This document shows, one piece after another, positions 1 to 13,053 of a DNA stretch of 64,000 nucleotides. The translations under genes and the position numbers were made by a program. How positions within the stretch are numbered: position 1 is the first letter of the stretch; the number at the start of each line of letters is the position of its first letter. Origin of the DNA: Telopea speciosissima (Eukaryota > Streptophyta > Magnoliopsida > Proteales > Proteaceae); the NCBI RefSeq assembly GCF_018873765.1, contig NC_057925.1, positions 14,271,568-14,335,567 of the forward strand, in the 5' to 3' direction. The notes below the pieces were generated by a model. It made no database searches and had not been told where the DNA came from. It was given only the letters and a program-made list of their open reading frames with translations.

Positions 1-1045
1 CATTGTTGGGTCAAAAAGATAGATTTAAACAAATTGCAAGAACTTGCAACGTTGGTTGCATTTTGTAAAGATCAATTATAAGCATTAACTCATGTTTAGC
101 TTACAGAAAGGGAGATTAACCCCCACTAAAAGCCACTCGTTTAAGATTTCTGCTCCAATGTGATCCTATGCAATTGTGCATGTTCTTTTGGGATGGAGCT
201 TCTAATTGCATCAAGAAGAGGTTAGTTTCTTCAGTTTATCAAAACTTTTCTTCTTCTCTTAATTTAGACCTATTATTGATCTTTAGTTCTTGCTCTATCT
301 GCTTGTTCTATCATTTCTTTGAAACTTCCATCCATCAAGAATCAAGACTAGCTTTTTTGGCATTCCCAGTGAAGGCTTCTACTTTGTGAGTGATTGAGGG
401 TAAACCCATCTCCCTTGACAGCACTGCTCCAGCCCTGATTTAAACTTAGTTGTCATCAGAACACTAATCATCAACCTACTAAACATTTCAATCTGTAGTT
501 TCTTTTCTCAAAATCTAAAACCCTACTTTGAGGATTCTTTGTGCTTTGTTTTATTCGGTTCAATTTTAACTTTCATAAAAAAACAGAACCAGCAGAGAGT
601 TTTGAGTAGGTAACCAATGTTGATGTTTGTAGACCATGGTATAAATTAAAAATTAAGAAGAAACAGTGGAGAGATCAGGTTTTTTTTTTTTTAGTTTATA
701 TCATAATTAGATACAGTCGGAATCTCTGTTTTTTATTCAAATCGTTCTAGTTCATGGGAGATTGATTTTACAATACTTGAATTCAAATTGGAGGTTCTTT
801 ACAGTTGAGTTATCATGTCAATATGATGCCTGGTAGCCAATTGTCAATCTAATATAAAGCAACAGGGATACAATATTACTTTTCTAGCACATCATGGCCT
901 CAGCTAACCATCTATTGCTTCAAATTCCACAATTTGAAGTATTTATGGGGCCAAAGGGAACCAACTCGCACGTAATAAGGATCAGGGTTATGACATTTAA
1001 GTTTGCATATGTGAACAATGTCTTAAGGACCCGAATCAAACTTAC
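1..1045. other. no recognisable gene; probable CDPK intron
   Basis: AT-rich sequence downstream of the third coding exon of the kinase on the minus strand. I looked on the minus strand for the remaining CDPK exons (kinase C-lobe end, autoinhibitory junction, EF hands) and could not find them, so this is either a long intron running off the left edge or a truncation of the gene. Short ORFs here show no family resemblance. Confidence 0.5.
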
Positions 1046-2811
<1,766 letters not shown>

Positions 2812-3819
2812 GGTCGAAGCAAGAGATTGAGAGAGAAGGATTAAGGATGAGAGAGGTGGGAGTGGGAAATTGGGGTTCTGGGGTTTGAAGAAAGAGTTGT
2901 TTGGAGTTTAAGGGAATGCATGTATAAAGGAACAGAAGGAAGCCATAAGAATGAAACAAAGGGAAGAATGTGGGAAGAAGAATCAGAACAGGTTGGACTA
3001 ATGAAGAGTCTACTGGGAGGATTGATGATTGATGATTGATGGAAGGGCATTGTTGGGAAGATCTAGTTTTTTTTTTTTTTTTTTTTGAAATGGGTTGAAT
3101 GAGTCGTTGCTGCAAACTGGGGTGTTTTCAAGTGAGAGACAAGAGAGGCAAGAGAGACAGTGAGGTTGAGAGCATTTGGCGGGAACCAACGGTTTTATTT
3201 CTTCTGGGGTTTGAGATTTAACGGCTGTGAGAGGAATGAAACCTGGAGTGAGTTGGTTTTTGGTTTGGCATCCCTGTATTCTTATTAGTTGGTTGACATA
3301 AATGCCCTTGTTGAATTGTCAGAATTATTTTGGATCCCCAAAGGCCAACCAGTAGTGGCTGATCACAACTGTGTCACCTCTGTTTTCATAAAAATATTAA
3401 ATTGGGTTAGTTGACTTCATGGAACTTTGTATATTTCTGGCCCTGCCTAATATTGTGTGTTCCACGTTGCAAATTCCTCTGTTTTTTTTTGTGGCCGTTG
3501 GATTAGAATATTTTTTCAGAGAAATAATCAGCTTTCACTGGGAGATAGTGTTATATGTGTCTCGAATTCTTGTACCCGTTTTGACATTTTTTTATGGCAA
3601 GTCGAAAGAAATTTTTTTTCCTTTTCCTGAGATCTATGATGGTAGCGGAGGCCGGAGCCCATCACTGCTCTCGTTGGGAGTGCGGGGCCGAAGCCCCTGC
3701 AATATAGTTTGACTCAACCCGATGGAGGAGTATTTATATTCTTTACCCGTATTGTTGTAATTGAAGTCGATTTTGGGGTTTTTGTGTTAGGGTTTTGAGA
3801 AGAGAATAGCAACGCCGTT
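2812..3819. other. CDPK upstream region and unassigned sequence
   Basis: Minus-strand upstream region and probable 5' UTR of the kinase, with a run of T at about 3068-3086 (poly-A on the minus strand). A GC-richer patch near 3640-3710 looks like debris from a mobile element. No gene is recognised. Confidence 0.4.
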
Positions 3820-3990
3820 TTAGATGTTCTTGAGAGATCTCTATTGTAATTTTTTTCCATTACATAGTGAAACATCTTCAGTTTCGCCCGTGAGCATTGG
3901 TGTGTGAACCATGTTAATTCTCTATGCCATCTTGCTATGTTTTTTATTTTTGTTCGTATTTCTTTGGTGTTTGGTTTAACATATAAGGAT
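3820..3990 (+). repeat. LTR-type repeat fragment, family shared with 49038-49215
   Basis: This stretch (from TAGATGTTCTTGAGAGATCT through CCATTACATAGTGAAACATC to TTTCTTTGGTGTTTGGTTTAA) aligns along its length with the reverse complement of about 49038-49215. The layout, a leader-like sequence with a short run of T before CCATTACATAGT, is typical of the end of plant copia LTRs. It is a degraded fragment with no coding sequence. Confidence 0.5.
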
Positions 3991-5335
3991 TCCAATTCAA
4001 TGGTCCTATCCAATTAATGCCTATGATCTGCAGATAGAGAGTTTCATTATATTTCACTTCTATTTGTCCATAAAATTTGGGTGGTTGGTTTGGTCCATTG
4101 CTTGTGGTTTGTGCGCTTGGCTGGTTTAGTTTCCTTATACAGTCAAAAAAACAGCTTTAATTGATTTTCATGGAGTCCAAAGTGGTTGATCAGGGCCTCA
4201 ATACCCCAACGGAGATTGTCTCACCAGTGAATGGCCAAGAGGGAGATCGAGGTTGCATGTTGGCTCACAAGTGCAATCCCTCCACGCGATCTTAGCCCTT
4301 CTACTGATGATTTTTCCCACTACTATGGTTTTTTGGTCCCATCCAGATGGCCACTAGTGTGACAATGGTATTTATGAGGTGTCCAGTCTATTCTGTAATT
4401 GTGAACAATTTTAGGTTAAAACCTAAAGACTACCAAAGCCCGTTATTAAATCATGCACATTAATTTATATATATTTTCAGAGAAAAAGATCTCTACCAGG
4501 TCATATAGTCTCTACACAAGTGTCTGGACCAATGGATGAGCACGCTTGGGTATCTACCCAGGGGCAGAGGATTTGATGAACACATTTCCAACAATTGCAT
4601 GTCATGTTAAGGAATACATGCTAGCCCAAATATCCCTTCATTTCTTGTGAAAACCAAGTTGGAAAATCATGTTTTCTGACTCGACTCGTCTTTCAGCAAA
4701 ACATGGTTACTCGGTCTTGTCAAACCCGGTCAAGGTGAGTCATTTTTTTTAATTTTTTAATACAATATTATATGTAAATTAGTAAAAAATCAGAAAATAC
4801 GGGAAAATCAGAAAAATAAAATAAAATCAAGGATTCACTATTTTGAGTATATACCATTGAACAAGAGAAGGGAGTTGACAATTTGAGGGTTTCATACTGT
4901 TTTAGAATACGAATTTGCTATTTTATTCAACTCAGTTTCTAAGTAAACCCCCAGCTTTATAGTTTTTTAAAAAACGATAAATTTCGCCGAGTTTGTCATG
5001 ACTCGGGTAAAAATACAAATTCTTTTTTGACTCGGACGGTTTATAACCCAATTTCGTCATTTTTTACCATGACCTAGTCTAAATGAATCTTGATTAGGTT
5101 TTCAAAAAATTTGACTCTACTTGAATGACTCACAAATCCAGTTTTCAAAACCCAACAACGTCATAATATTTTTTATGATTTTAGAATGACCTTTAAGGGT
5201 TTTTTTTTTTTTTGTTTTGGTGAAAGACCTTTAAGGTGTTCCAATAATCACTTTTCGTGCATACCATTTCTCTTTTAAGTAAATCTTTTGAACTAATGAC
5301 TCAGCTTAAGGAACGTTAATTGGTCCATTATATTA
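3991..5335. other. intergenic, no gene seen
   Basis: AT-rich sequence without a coding region. The part from about 4675 to 5160 is rich in ACTCG-type words, and a similar word-rich stretch occurs at 63700-63850. It may be an old TIR element, but I could not fix its ends. Confidence 0.35.
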
Positions 5336-6863
5336 GGGAAATTTATGAAACACCCCCTGAAAATGGGTCAAAACTCGGATCACCCCTTAAAATTTGAAAA
5401 TACTCAGATCACCCCCTCTACACTAACGGTGTTAGTTTGCTGTTAGTTATTGGTGTAAAAGGACTATTTTACCCTTGTACTAAATCGTTAGAGTTAAATT
5501 TACATTACTACCCTTTCCTCTTCTTCTCTTGTTGCTCAACGCCATCTCTGTCTCCGTTCACGGTGGCGGCCACCGGGTGGCTAGGGGGTGATTGCAGGCC
5601 CAAACCCCTGCCCTTCACGGCTTGACGCCTACCCTAACTGCTGCGTCTGCCGCCCCTTCTTCTCTGTCGAGACTCTCCACCCTCCACTCTCCACTCTCCA
5701 CTCTCCACTCTCTATTCTTCTTCTCTGTTGCGATTTAACGACGGCCGGTGGCCAAGCTCAGACCTCATAGTTTCTAACCTATATGGCGAGTTGGGCGCTC
5801 GTATAGGTCGGAGCTAGCACGGGCAGCCTGGCGGAGAAAGGCAGCGAGTTTCTCCGTTTGGATTTAAGTTCGGCGCACTCCTGCTTGAAGGTTTGGGCAT
5901 CGTCGGCGAACTTGGTCACCTGATCCGCCAATTGAATCGGCTTCGCCAGGATCTGCTTCACGATGTCCGCCATGGCCGTAGCGGTCCCGAACGACCCAAA
6001 CTCTCAAACCCAAGCAGATCAACGATCAAATCCAATACCAAATCAAATAAAAAAGGAGACGGGAAGAAAGGGCCAAAAAAAATTCACGCAAAAATTGAAA
6101 GAATGAATGAAGGGGACTTTCTGTGTGTTTGGTTTTCCAGATTCTGAAGAAAAAGAAAGGGGAAAAAACTTGAGAAGAGGTATATAGCTTCTTCTTCTTG
6201 TTCTTATTGTTGCCTGAGAGAGGGCAGAGAGATAGGAGAATGTATGGATTGAGTTCAAGAATCGAGAGGGCAGCTAGCTACTCAAGACCTGCAACTCATC
6301 TCTGTCCGATTTCCACCATCTAGGTTAGGTTATTCTCTCTCCATTCCAATACTCCGACTGAACCAATTCTACCCTTTTCGTTTCTCTTCACTTCTCTTCC
6401 ATCTGAAATCCAGAACCGAACCCTATAAACATGCAACCCATCTTCTTCCTCTATTCTGAACCCACTTTTTTCTCCTTCTCCTTTTCATTTTTTCCTCCAT
6501 TAATCGAGTCTGGGTCTTTGGGAGGTGGTGGTGGCGGCGGCGGCGGCTGCGGCTGCTGGGGCAATGGTGATTGCAGAGGAGAGGGAAAGGAATATTCCCT
6601 CTCCGATTCTTTATTTTAATTAAGAAAAAAAAAAGAGAGCACATGTTGGGTTTTTAGATCTAAGGGTAAAATGGTAATTACACTCTTCTCAAGGGTAGTT
6701 TAGGGTTTTCAAAAAATTTAACTAGTTGATTTCATCAGTTAACTAACGGTAGGGTCTAATTTGAGTATAAGGCTCTAATACAGGGGGTGATCTGAGTATT
6801 TTCAAATTTCAAGGGGTGATTCAAGTTTCGATCAATTTTCAAGGGGTGTTTCATAAATTTCCC
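5336..6863. mobile_element. Pack-MULE-like TIR element (1.53 kb) carrying an ARO gene fragment
   Basis: Both ends carry an inverted repeat of about 80 bp. The left end begins GGGAAATTTATGAAACACCC, and the right end is its complement, ending at 6863. Both inner TIR parts read TTTGAAAATACTCAGATCAC in outside-in orientation. The inner left end (about 5395-5525) also matches the reverse complement of the 9-bp-TSD element at 34309-34691, which supports Mutator-like classification. The interior is a mosaic: a CT-rich block (about 5680-5715), the start of an ARO-type gene on the minus strand with its upstream region, and a Gly/GGC-rich block (about 6520-6560). No transposase is present, so it is non-autonomous. 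I could not confirm a 9-bp target duplication, which suggests age. Confidence 0.7.
5785..5973 (-). pseudogene. captured N-terminal fragment of an ARMADILLO REPEAT ONLY (ARO)-like gene
   Basis: The minus-strand frame opens MADIVKQILAKPIQLADQVT and continues FADDAQTFKQECAELKSK, the highly conserved start of plant ARO1-4 proteins (armadillo-repeat polarity factors of pollen tubes and root hairs). After LKSK the frame is lost. One base to the side it reads TEKLAAFLRQAARASSDLYE then RPTR, so there is a single-base deletion near 5858. Homology stops after about 63 residues of a protein of roughly 650, just before the motif that normally follows RPTRR. The fragment is enclosed by the TIRs of the element at 5336-6863, and sequence upstream of its ATG seems to have been captured too. 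It is a non-functional gene capture, not a gene. Confidence 0.85.
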
Positions 6864-7310
6864 TAAAATTTAATAATCATGAGTTACTACAAGCACGTGC
6901 ATGTATCTTGGGACTTCCAAATTTTTTAGAACTAAACCACCGCTTAAGTTTTAATTATTAGTATACCTACCACATTTGTTGATGGTAATTGATACTATAT
7001 TATCCTAATAAATCAAACATTATCTCAACTACTTAGGGTCGGCAAAATGAATCATTTCCCACCTCACTAGGGTGATACCTATGCAAGAAACATCTTAAAG
7101 TTAATTTAATAGCCACTTAAGTTACCACATTTAAGAATTTTTTCTTTTAGTCGTTTGCTCAGTTGATTAATGGCTTGTCGATAGAATGTAGTCTCTCGGG
7201 AGATCAACGGTTTGATTCTCTTGTCTTCATCTTATGCCATAAGAATCCCCTATAGACAAGAACCTTTAATTAAATTACTTAATAACTCTTTGAAAGAATA
7301 CTTATACATT

Positions 7311-7383
7311 GGGGGTGTAGCTCATATGGTAGAGCGCTCGCTTCGCATGCGAGAGGCACGGGGTTCGATTCCCCGCACCTCCA
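7311..7383 (+). tRNA. tRNA-Ala (anticodon CGC)
   Basis: A 73-nt cloverleaf. The acceptor GGGGGTG pairs with CACCTCC and contains the G3:U70 wobble that identifies alanine tRNAs. D arm GCTC/GAGC, anticodon stem CTCGC/GCGAG with loop TTCGCAT (anticodon CGC), and T arm CGGGG/CCCCG with loop TTCGATT. Discriminator base is A73, no encoded CCA and no intron, as expected for a nuclear gene. The internal A and B boxes are intact. Confidence 0.95.
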
Positions 7384-7793
7384 ATAGAATATAATTTTTC
7401 TTTTTGATTTAATCATCAATGATCAACCAAGGAATGACCAACCAATGTAGCTCTTTCAATTTTTTTTACTAGGCAATTGATGTAATGCTATTTAAGTTTA
7501 AATAAATTGTCCATGTGGCAAACAATGTGTAGGAAAGTTCAATAATCCAACCTAATACTTGTAAAGAAACACAACCAATATTACATTCCCAAGAAAAAAC
7601 CCATTAAATAAGAGTAAAAAAAACTTATCTTTTAGTCGTTTGCTCAGTTGATTAATGCCTTGTCGATAGAGTGTAAGCTCTCAGGAGGTCATTGGCTTGA
7701 TTCTCCTGTCTTTATCTTATGCCATAAGAATCCCATAGACAAGAACCATTAATTAACATACTTAATAAATCTTTAAAAAAATGCTTTTCCATT

Positions 7794-7866
7794 GGGGGTG
7801 TAACTCATATGGTAGAGCGCTCGCTTCGCATGCGAGAGGCACGGGGTTCGATTCCCCGCACCTCCA
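7794..7866 (+). tRNA. tRNA-Ala (anticodon CGC), second tandem copy with G10A
   Basis: Identical to the copy 483 bp upstream except that base 10 is A instead of G (GTAACTC rather than GTAGCTC). This breaks the G10-C25 pair of the D stem and alters the A box. Acceptor stem with G3:U70, anticodon CGC and T arm are unchanged. It may still be transcribed, but is the more likely of the two to be weak or inactive. Confidence 0.88.
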
Positions 7867-7964
7867 ATAGTATATAATTTATATTTTTGATTTAATCATC
7901 AATGATCAACTAAGGAATCGCCAACCAATGTAGCTCTTTGAAACAATAACTTTCAATTTTTTTT

Positions 7965-8106
7965 AGGGAGAATGTTTTCTGTGCCGGGGACGCAGGTTGT
8001 GCCTAGACACATGGGGGTGGGTGAAATGACCACCCTACCCCCTGAATGGCAGACCCATGTGTCTAGGCCTAGGCTGCGCTGTGGCATAGAGAACATCTAC
8101 CCTTTT
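7965..8106. mobile_element. MITE inserted in the second tRNA unit
   Basis: Comparison with unit 1 shows an insertion of about 142 bp between the T run after TTTCAA and AGGCAATTGATGTAATG. Its ends are imperfect inverted repeats (AGGGAGAATGTTTTCTGTGCC-like on the left; the complement of GGCATAGAGAACATCTACCC on the right). The interior has the words CCTAGACACATGGG and TGAAATGACCACCC. Related sequence with the same TGACCACCC core occurs near 15984-16112, 16205-16352, 52764-52905 and 53000-53160. Confidence 0.75.
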
Positions 8107-8310
8107 TATTAATAGGCAATTGATGTAATGTTATTTAAGTTTAAATAAATTGTCCATGTGGCAAACAATGGGTAGGAAAGTTCAATAATCCAACCTAATA
8201 CTTGTAAAGAAACACAACCAACAACTATTACATTCCCAAGAAAAAACCATTAAATAAGTTACGCCAAAGGTTTTGTGTGCGGCCATGCAAGACATGGGAT
8301 GGAGACAATA

Positions 8311-8517
8311 GGGGGTTTAAATGCAATTTGGATCCTCTATTGCCGAGTTGCCTGGCAGGACCGTGCTGCCCAGACATGGTGTTGCGCACAATATCCATCT
8401 TACCCTTGCCCAAATACCTTGCTCGAGTGAGGGTAAGGCAGTCTTTGCGTGCAACACCAGTGTCTGGGCAACTCGGCAGTAGAGGATCTGGATCCATCTA
8501 AATGACCCCATTTAAAG
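8311..8517. mobile_element. fold-back MITE
   Basis: Long imperfect inverted repeat. The left arm has GGATCCTCTATTGCCGAGTT and CCAGACATGGTGTTGC. The right arm has GCAACACCAGTGTCTGGGCA and ACTCGGCAGTAGAGGATC. There is a short asymmetric centre and no coding content. Target duplication not found. Confidence 0.7.
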
Positions 8518-9054
8518 AATCATTGAATCATAAAACCTTTTGATATGTTCATTGATAGAGGATGGAGAAATATTGAAACTTTTCACAATTCCATTTTGTG
8601 ATGGTAGGTTTATCCAACTGTAGACAACACATTTTGTCGCTCTGGAGTAGTCCAGATGATGACGAAATCAATATTGTCTTGAAGATGTGTGAGACCTATT
8701 ATTTATAGACTGGGAGGTTTTCTAGCTGGCCCGCAACAGCATTCTGAGTCCTACAACTTAGGATTTAGTTTCTAATGGATTGTCAAAATGAGTTTTCAAA
8801 ATATAGAATTGGCTTTGTCACACATAGCACAAACCAAACCCAAAATCCCCTGAACCAAACCCGTCTGGTTCAAAATCTCAACCAGTCATTGTGTTGACTA
8901 GGCCCGGTGCTGACAGATTTGGAGCCAGTACCTGTAGATACTTCTTGTCAACGTTGATAAATTCCTGTTTTGAGTCGTCTAGTTCTCATTTTGAGCCAAA
9001 AATGACCCTGATCCCTCAGTTGATCGGGTACATTCTCTGTCAAGTCTGCTTGGA
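8518..9054. other. intergenic, nothing recognised
   Basis: AT-rich sequence without coding potential between a fold-back MITE and a LINE remnant. Confidence 0.4.
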
Positions 9055-9059
9055 ATGCT

Positions 9060-9405
9060 ACTCGCTCTCATCATCCATATGTTCCTTGGGCTGGAATTGT
9101 TTGGAGTAAGGTTTTACTTCCTATGTAGTCTTGCGCGCATAGGTTCTCCACGGACGACAATGTGTGCAAGTGGTGTTCCAATGGTCTCTAGATGTGTATT
9201 ATGCCCCCATGAGTGTGAGAGCTCAGTGCATATTTTTCTTGAATGCCTTTTGGCGGTTGCAATTTGGTTTTGTTTGATTCATAGCCTTCATTTTTTGGTG
9301 GAAAAGGAAAACCTTAGTGCTTGTTCTCAAGGTTATTTGTTTGCATTGCTTATCCTTATTCCATATCAGATTTGGATCAACCAAAATAAAAGAAGATTTT
9401 GATAA
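9060..9405 (+). mobile_element. LINE remnant: zinc-binding reverse-transcriptase domain (zf-RVT)
   Basis: The plus-strand frame reads SPRTTMCASGVPMVSRCVLC, then PHECESSVHIFLECLLAVAI and WF. This matches the zf-RVT region C-terminal to plant L1 reverse transcriptase (pattern LPxRxxxxxxG...C.LC...ESxxHxFxxC..A...W). It ends at IWINQNKRRF, where an RNase H domain would follow. No RT core lies upstream, so this is a short 5'-truncated piece. Confidence 0.75.
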
Positions 9406-9539
9406 TGGTTTCAGACAATTGGGATTTCTTGTGGATGGTTCTGAGTGACATTCAGGAAATCTATTTTGTTCACCCAAGTAAATTCTCAATGAAGAAGCGT
9501 ACATGTCCCAGCCCTGGCTCTAAGGAAAAATCTAAACCA

Positions 9540-10680
9540 GGTTATGCTTGCAAGCTCTAGAAATCTTTGTATGGTTTGAAACAAGCACCCAGGGCATGGT
9601 TTTACATGCTCTCCCAGTTCTTATTGGCCTTTGGTTTTCGGGCCTCCAAGACGGACCCATTCCTGTTCATCTTCACTCAAGGGGTAGTCACCACCTATGT
9701 ACTTGTATATGTTGACAACATTTGATCACTAGCATTGATGATTGGCACTTCACCTCCCTCCTTTAACAGTTGGCTACTTCATTTGCGATCAAGGACTTGG
9801 GTCCTCTAGGCTTTTTTCTTGGTGTTGATGCAGTTAACCAACTTACTAGAGTGCTTTTATTTCAATATCATTACATTTTTGACCTATTTCATCGAATAGA
9901 TATGATAGATTGCAAGCTTGTTCTCACTCCCATGGCTACCAGTACTAAACCATCAGCTTCAGGGAGTGAGCCACTGGCCGATCCAACTTAGTACCAGTCA
10001 TTGTTGGGGTCCTTAGTGTGTGACCTTGACTGACCCTGATGTTGCTTACTTTGTCAATAAGGCGTGCCAATTTATGTACTCTGTCAATAGTGCGTGCCAG
10101 TTTATGCATGCTCCAACTGATGCTCACTGGTCCCTAGTAAAGAGGATTTTGTGTATCTCAAGGGTACACAAAGCCATGGTCTCTTCATTCAGAAATCCAC
10201 CGACATCACTCTACAGGTTTTCAGTGATGCTGACTGGGCTGAAGCAGTGACGACAAAAAATCTGCAGGGGGTAATGCTGTTTTCCTTGGCCCCAAGGCCC
10301 CCAACTTCATCTACCAGGAACTCCAAGAAACAACGAACCATGATCGTTCCTCCACTAAGGCTGAATACAAATCCCTTGTAGATGCATGTGCTCAAATTAC
10401 TTGGTTACGCTTGCTCCTCATGGAGCTTGAGATTGGTGTTCCTCACGCACCCATCTTATGGTGTCTTCCATTCCTACACCAAACATGTGGAGATCGACTT
10501 CCACTTTGTTTGGGACTAGGTTGCCAAGAAGGAGATCGTAGTCCAATTCATCTCTACCAAAGATAAGCTAAATGATATTTTCTCCGAAGGATTGTCCTCC
10601 TCTAGATTCAATCAATTTTCTTCGGGATAAGTTGAAGATTCACAGTTTCAAATCTTCCACTTTAGGGAGTGTATCAGTAG
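9540..10680 (+). mobile_element. Ty1/copia fossil: RT C-terminal part and RNase H, broken
   Basis: Conserved copia pol motifs appear in order on the plus strand: the YGLKQAPRAW region near 9570, a YV(D) catalytic-box relative near 9700, the KDLGPLGFFLGV block near 9795, and RNase H blocks near 10030-10250 (SDADWAE). No gag, protease, integrase or LTR is seen, and the reading frame is interrupted several times. An old fossil of family Ty1/copia. Confidence 0.85.
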
Positions 10681-11260
10681 AATATACCAAGCACAATCTC
10701 GACGATCCATATGATCATACCTCCCTATCTTGGCGTCCTTAATATTGTGCACCACTGTCAATATCTCATTTCCTTATATATTACAGTTTATATTGTAATA
10801 CCTTCATTATTCTGGAGAGCATGGATTGATTCCTAAGCTAACATCAACCAATCACTGTCCCCCTTCAATGCCCTCTTAATGTTTCGACCAAATTTCTTTT
10901 TTTTTGTCCTCCTCTTTCTTCTCCTCTTCTGTGACTAGTTCCTCTTTCACCCAAACCCAATTGAACAGCCATGGCTATCTGCATCTTTGCAATCCTTTTA
11001 TGAATTCCCTACCCTTTATAAAACACCAGTTTCTTTTTATTGTTGATTTCTTCTCTTTCAGTCCTGGAAATCCGATCATTCATGGTTATGGAGGAGGAGT
11101 AACAACAACAACAACAACAACAAAAACAACAACAGAAGAAAGCAAAGTTTGGTCTGGAGAAGAGAGAGAACAAGGAAGTCAAGGGCAAAAATGTCTAACA
11201 ACAAGGTGGTAAGGATGAGGTACTATTTTGAGTAATTTGGTAATTTTTCCATAATTTTTC
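10681..11260. other. intergenic with (CAA)n microsatellite
   Basis: No supported gene. A CAA-type microsatellite lies at about 11102-11135. The open frame across it (about 102 codons) is low complexity and without family resemblance. Confidence 0.5.
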
Positions 11261-11428
11261 GAGAATGGATCATCTGCACGTACCAACAGGTGAACATACT
11301 ATAGCCAATCACATTTTAATTTTTTTTCCATAAAAATCCCTCCTCCCCTTGTAAATGGCAAAAATAGAACAGGTGGTTGGCTTTCACATGTAAGTTCACC
11401 TGTTGGTACGTGCAGAGGAACCGAACTC
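11261..11428. mobile_element. MULE-type MITE with 9-bp target duplication
   Basis: Terminal inverted repeats of about 35 bp share the core CTGCACGTACCAACAGGTGA. The element is flanked by a perfect direct repeat TAATTTTTC (11252-11260 and 11429-11437), the 9-bp duplication typical of Mutator-like elements. It is 168 bp with no coding sequence. Confidence 0.88.
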
Positions 11429-11908
11429 TAATTTTTCCTTTACAAAGCTATTTCTTGTCTGCCAACCCGCTCCTACCCCCCTAAGAAAAGAAAAAACCCC
11501 AACATGTGGTCCATGACCAATCTAAACCACTGATTCCTACCAATTCTGTTTGTTCTATTCCTAACAGGGTTTAAAAAATCGTAATCTAGGATAGAATCAG
11601 TTGGAATCTTACAGAATCAATTCCGATTCGAATAGGCCAGAATCAGTCAGATCCTATTGGTTTTAAGCTATTTTGTAGGGATGTAAATGGATAGTCGAAA
11701 ATCTGTGTTCAAATCCATTTAGGGGTTTCCGAATCCATAATTTTGGTTTCCGAAAAATATCCAAATCCATCCAAAAGATAAACTGATTTGGATTCGAATA
11801 GTTCCATTTTGAATAAGATAATATCCAGATAATTTACTATCTGAATGTAAAATGCGATTAGTTTAATATTTTTATAAAAACATATGATATATTATTACAT
11901 TACCCTTA

Positions 11909-13053
11909 GGGAAAAGTTTTCATACACGGTTGTGTAAACCGTGTATGTGAGAGAGTCTCTCACAAAGAGTTGGAAAAGTCATAAATCCCCACCCATTAAT
12001 TAATGCCTTGAAACTCCCACCCTCTCACATACACTCATTCTTGCTCCTTGCAGATTGCATCTTCAAGATAGGGTAGGCACGCATGGTTTGAATCTTGTCG
12101 TTCCAGTGACTGGAAAAGGAATACCAGCCTGTTGTATTAGGTGAACAAACCCATTGTAAGGGAAAGGTTCAATGAAAGCCCCAATGTTATGATTCCAGAA
12201 TCTGAGATGAGATTCAAGAACCATAAAAGAGGAATTTTCTCACCATTTCGAGTAAGTGAGGGAACTCCTGGGAAAATACAGAGGAGGAGAGACTGAACTA
12301 TTTTATTTCTTATTTCATATTCCATATCCAATGCATGTGGTACAATCCCTATTTATAGGGTAATACAATCCAACCTAGGGCTGCAACAGGGTCGGGTTGG
12401 GCCGGGCTTTATAGAACCCTAGCCCAACCCTAAGTCCCCTTAGCTGGGCCCAGGCCCGACCCGACCCTGACTCAGGGCCAGAAAAATCCAATCTTGACCC
12501 GCCCTCAGGATCGGGCAGGGCCGACCCTGATTGGCCCTGATCATGGGTAGGGGGAAAGAAATGCATGGGTTGGAATGGGTTGGGAAGAACTTATTAATTT
12601 TACATAAAATAACAATATAATAAATTATATATAACACTTATTGTCTTCATATATAATATATTATATAAAAAAATGTGGGTGAAATTTAAAGTCTATAATG
12701 TATAAATTATATCAATATATATTTTATAGTATAACTTAAATCAGGGTCGGGCCGGGCCGAGCCAAGCTTAGCTCAAGACCTCAACCCTAACCCAACCCGA
12801 CCCTAACTCAAGGCCAGAAATTTTCAGCCTTGACCCGCCCTCAGGGCCAAATATTTCAGCCCAGACCCTGTTCGGGCTCAGGGCGGGCCAGGGCGGGTTC
12901 GGGCCGACAGGGCTAAACTTGCACCCCTAATCCAACCCAACCCTTAGTAACAACTAAGCTAACTAACTAACACTAACCACCAAGACTAACTAATAATCCT
13001 AACCTATCTCTTAATCCACATGGTTTACACGACCGTGTATGAAAACTTTCCCC
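11909..13053. mobile_element. MULE-like element with perfect 9-bp target duplication
   Basis: The left end GGGAAAAGTTTTCATACACG and the right end (complement of GTGTATGAAAACTTTCCCC) are inverted, with TIRs of about 45 bp including TGTAAACC(G/A)TGT. The 9-bp direct repeat TTACCCTTA stands at 11900-11908 and 13054-13062. It is 1145 bp including the hAT MITE at 12376-12929. I recognise no protein. Confidence 0.9.
12376..12929 (+). mobile_element. hAT-type MITE copy 1, perfect 8-bp target duplication
   Basis: Begins TAGGGCTGCAA and ends TTGCACCCCTA, with GGGTCGGGTTGGGCC/GGCCCGACCC-rich subterminal sequence and an AT-rich core. The direct repeat ATCCAACC flanks it (12368-12375 and 12930-12937). 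Two relatives are at 33374-33808 and, in reverse, 44674-45149. Confidence 0.92.

Larger units (their letters stand above)
7130..8262 (+). repeat. tandem duplication (period about 484 bp) carrying tRNA-Ala
   Basis: Unit 1 (about 7130-7613) and unit 2 (about 7614-8262) align from TTTTAGTCGTTTGCTCAGTT through the tRNA to ACATTCCCAAGAAAAAA. Unit 2 is longer because a MITE of about 142 bp (7965-8106) sits in it at a point where unit 1 is uninterrupted. Each unit also holds a tRNA-derived, SINE-like stretch upstream of the tRNA (7149-7218 and about 7634-7700), with an A-box-like TGCTCAGTTGATTAA and a B-box-like GGTTTGATTCTC. Confidence 0.85.

Noticed and set aside
407-430. Minus-strand AVLSR match to the start of the CDPK autoinhibitory exon
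   Set aside because: The five residues are followed by sequence unrelated to any CDPK and lead into a stop; no splice sites fit. Chance similarity.
5779-5973. A small real gene beginning MADIVKQIL
   Set aside because: It is the captured start of an ARO gene inside a TIR element and loses its frame after about 39 residues.
10904-11212. 102-codon open frame
   Set aside because: Ser- and Thr-rich low complexity driven by a CAA microsatellite, no homology, no gene context.
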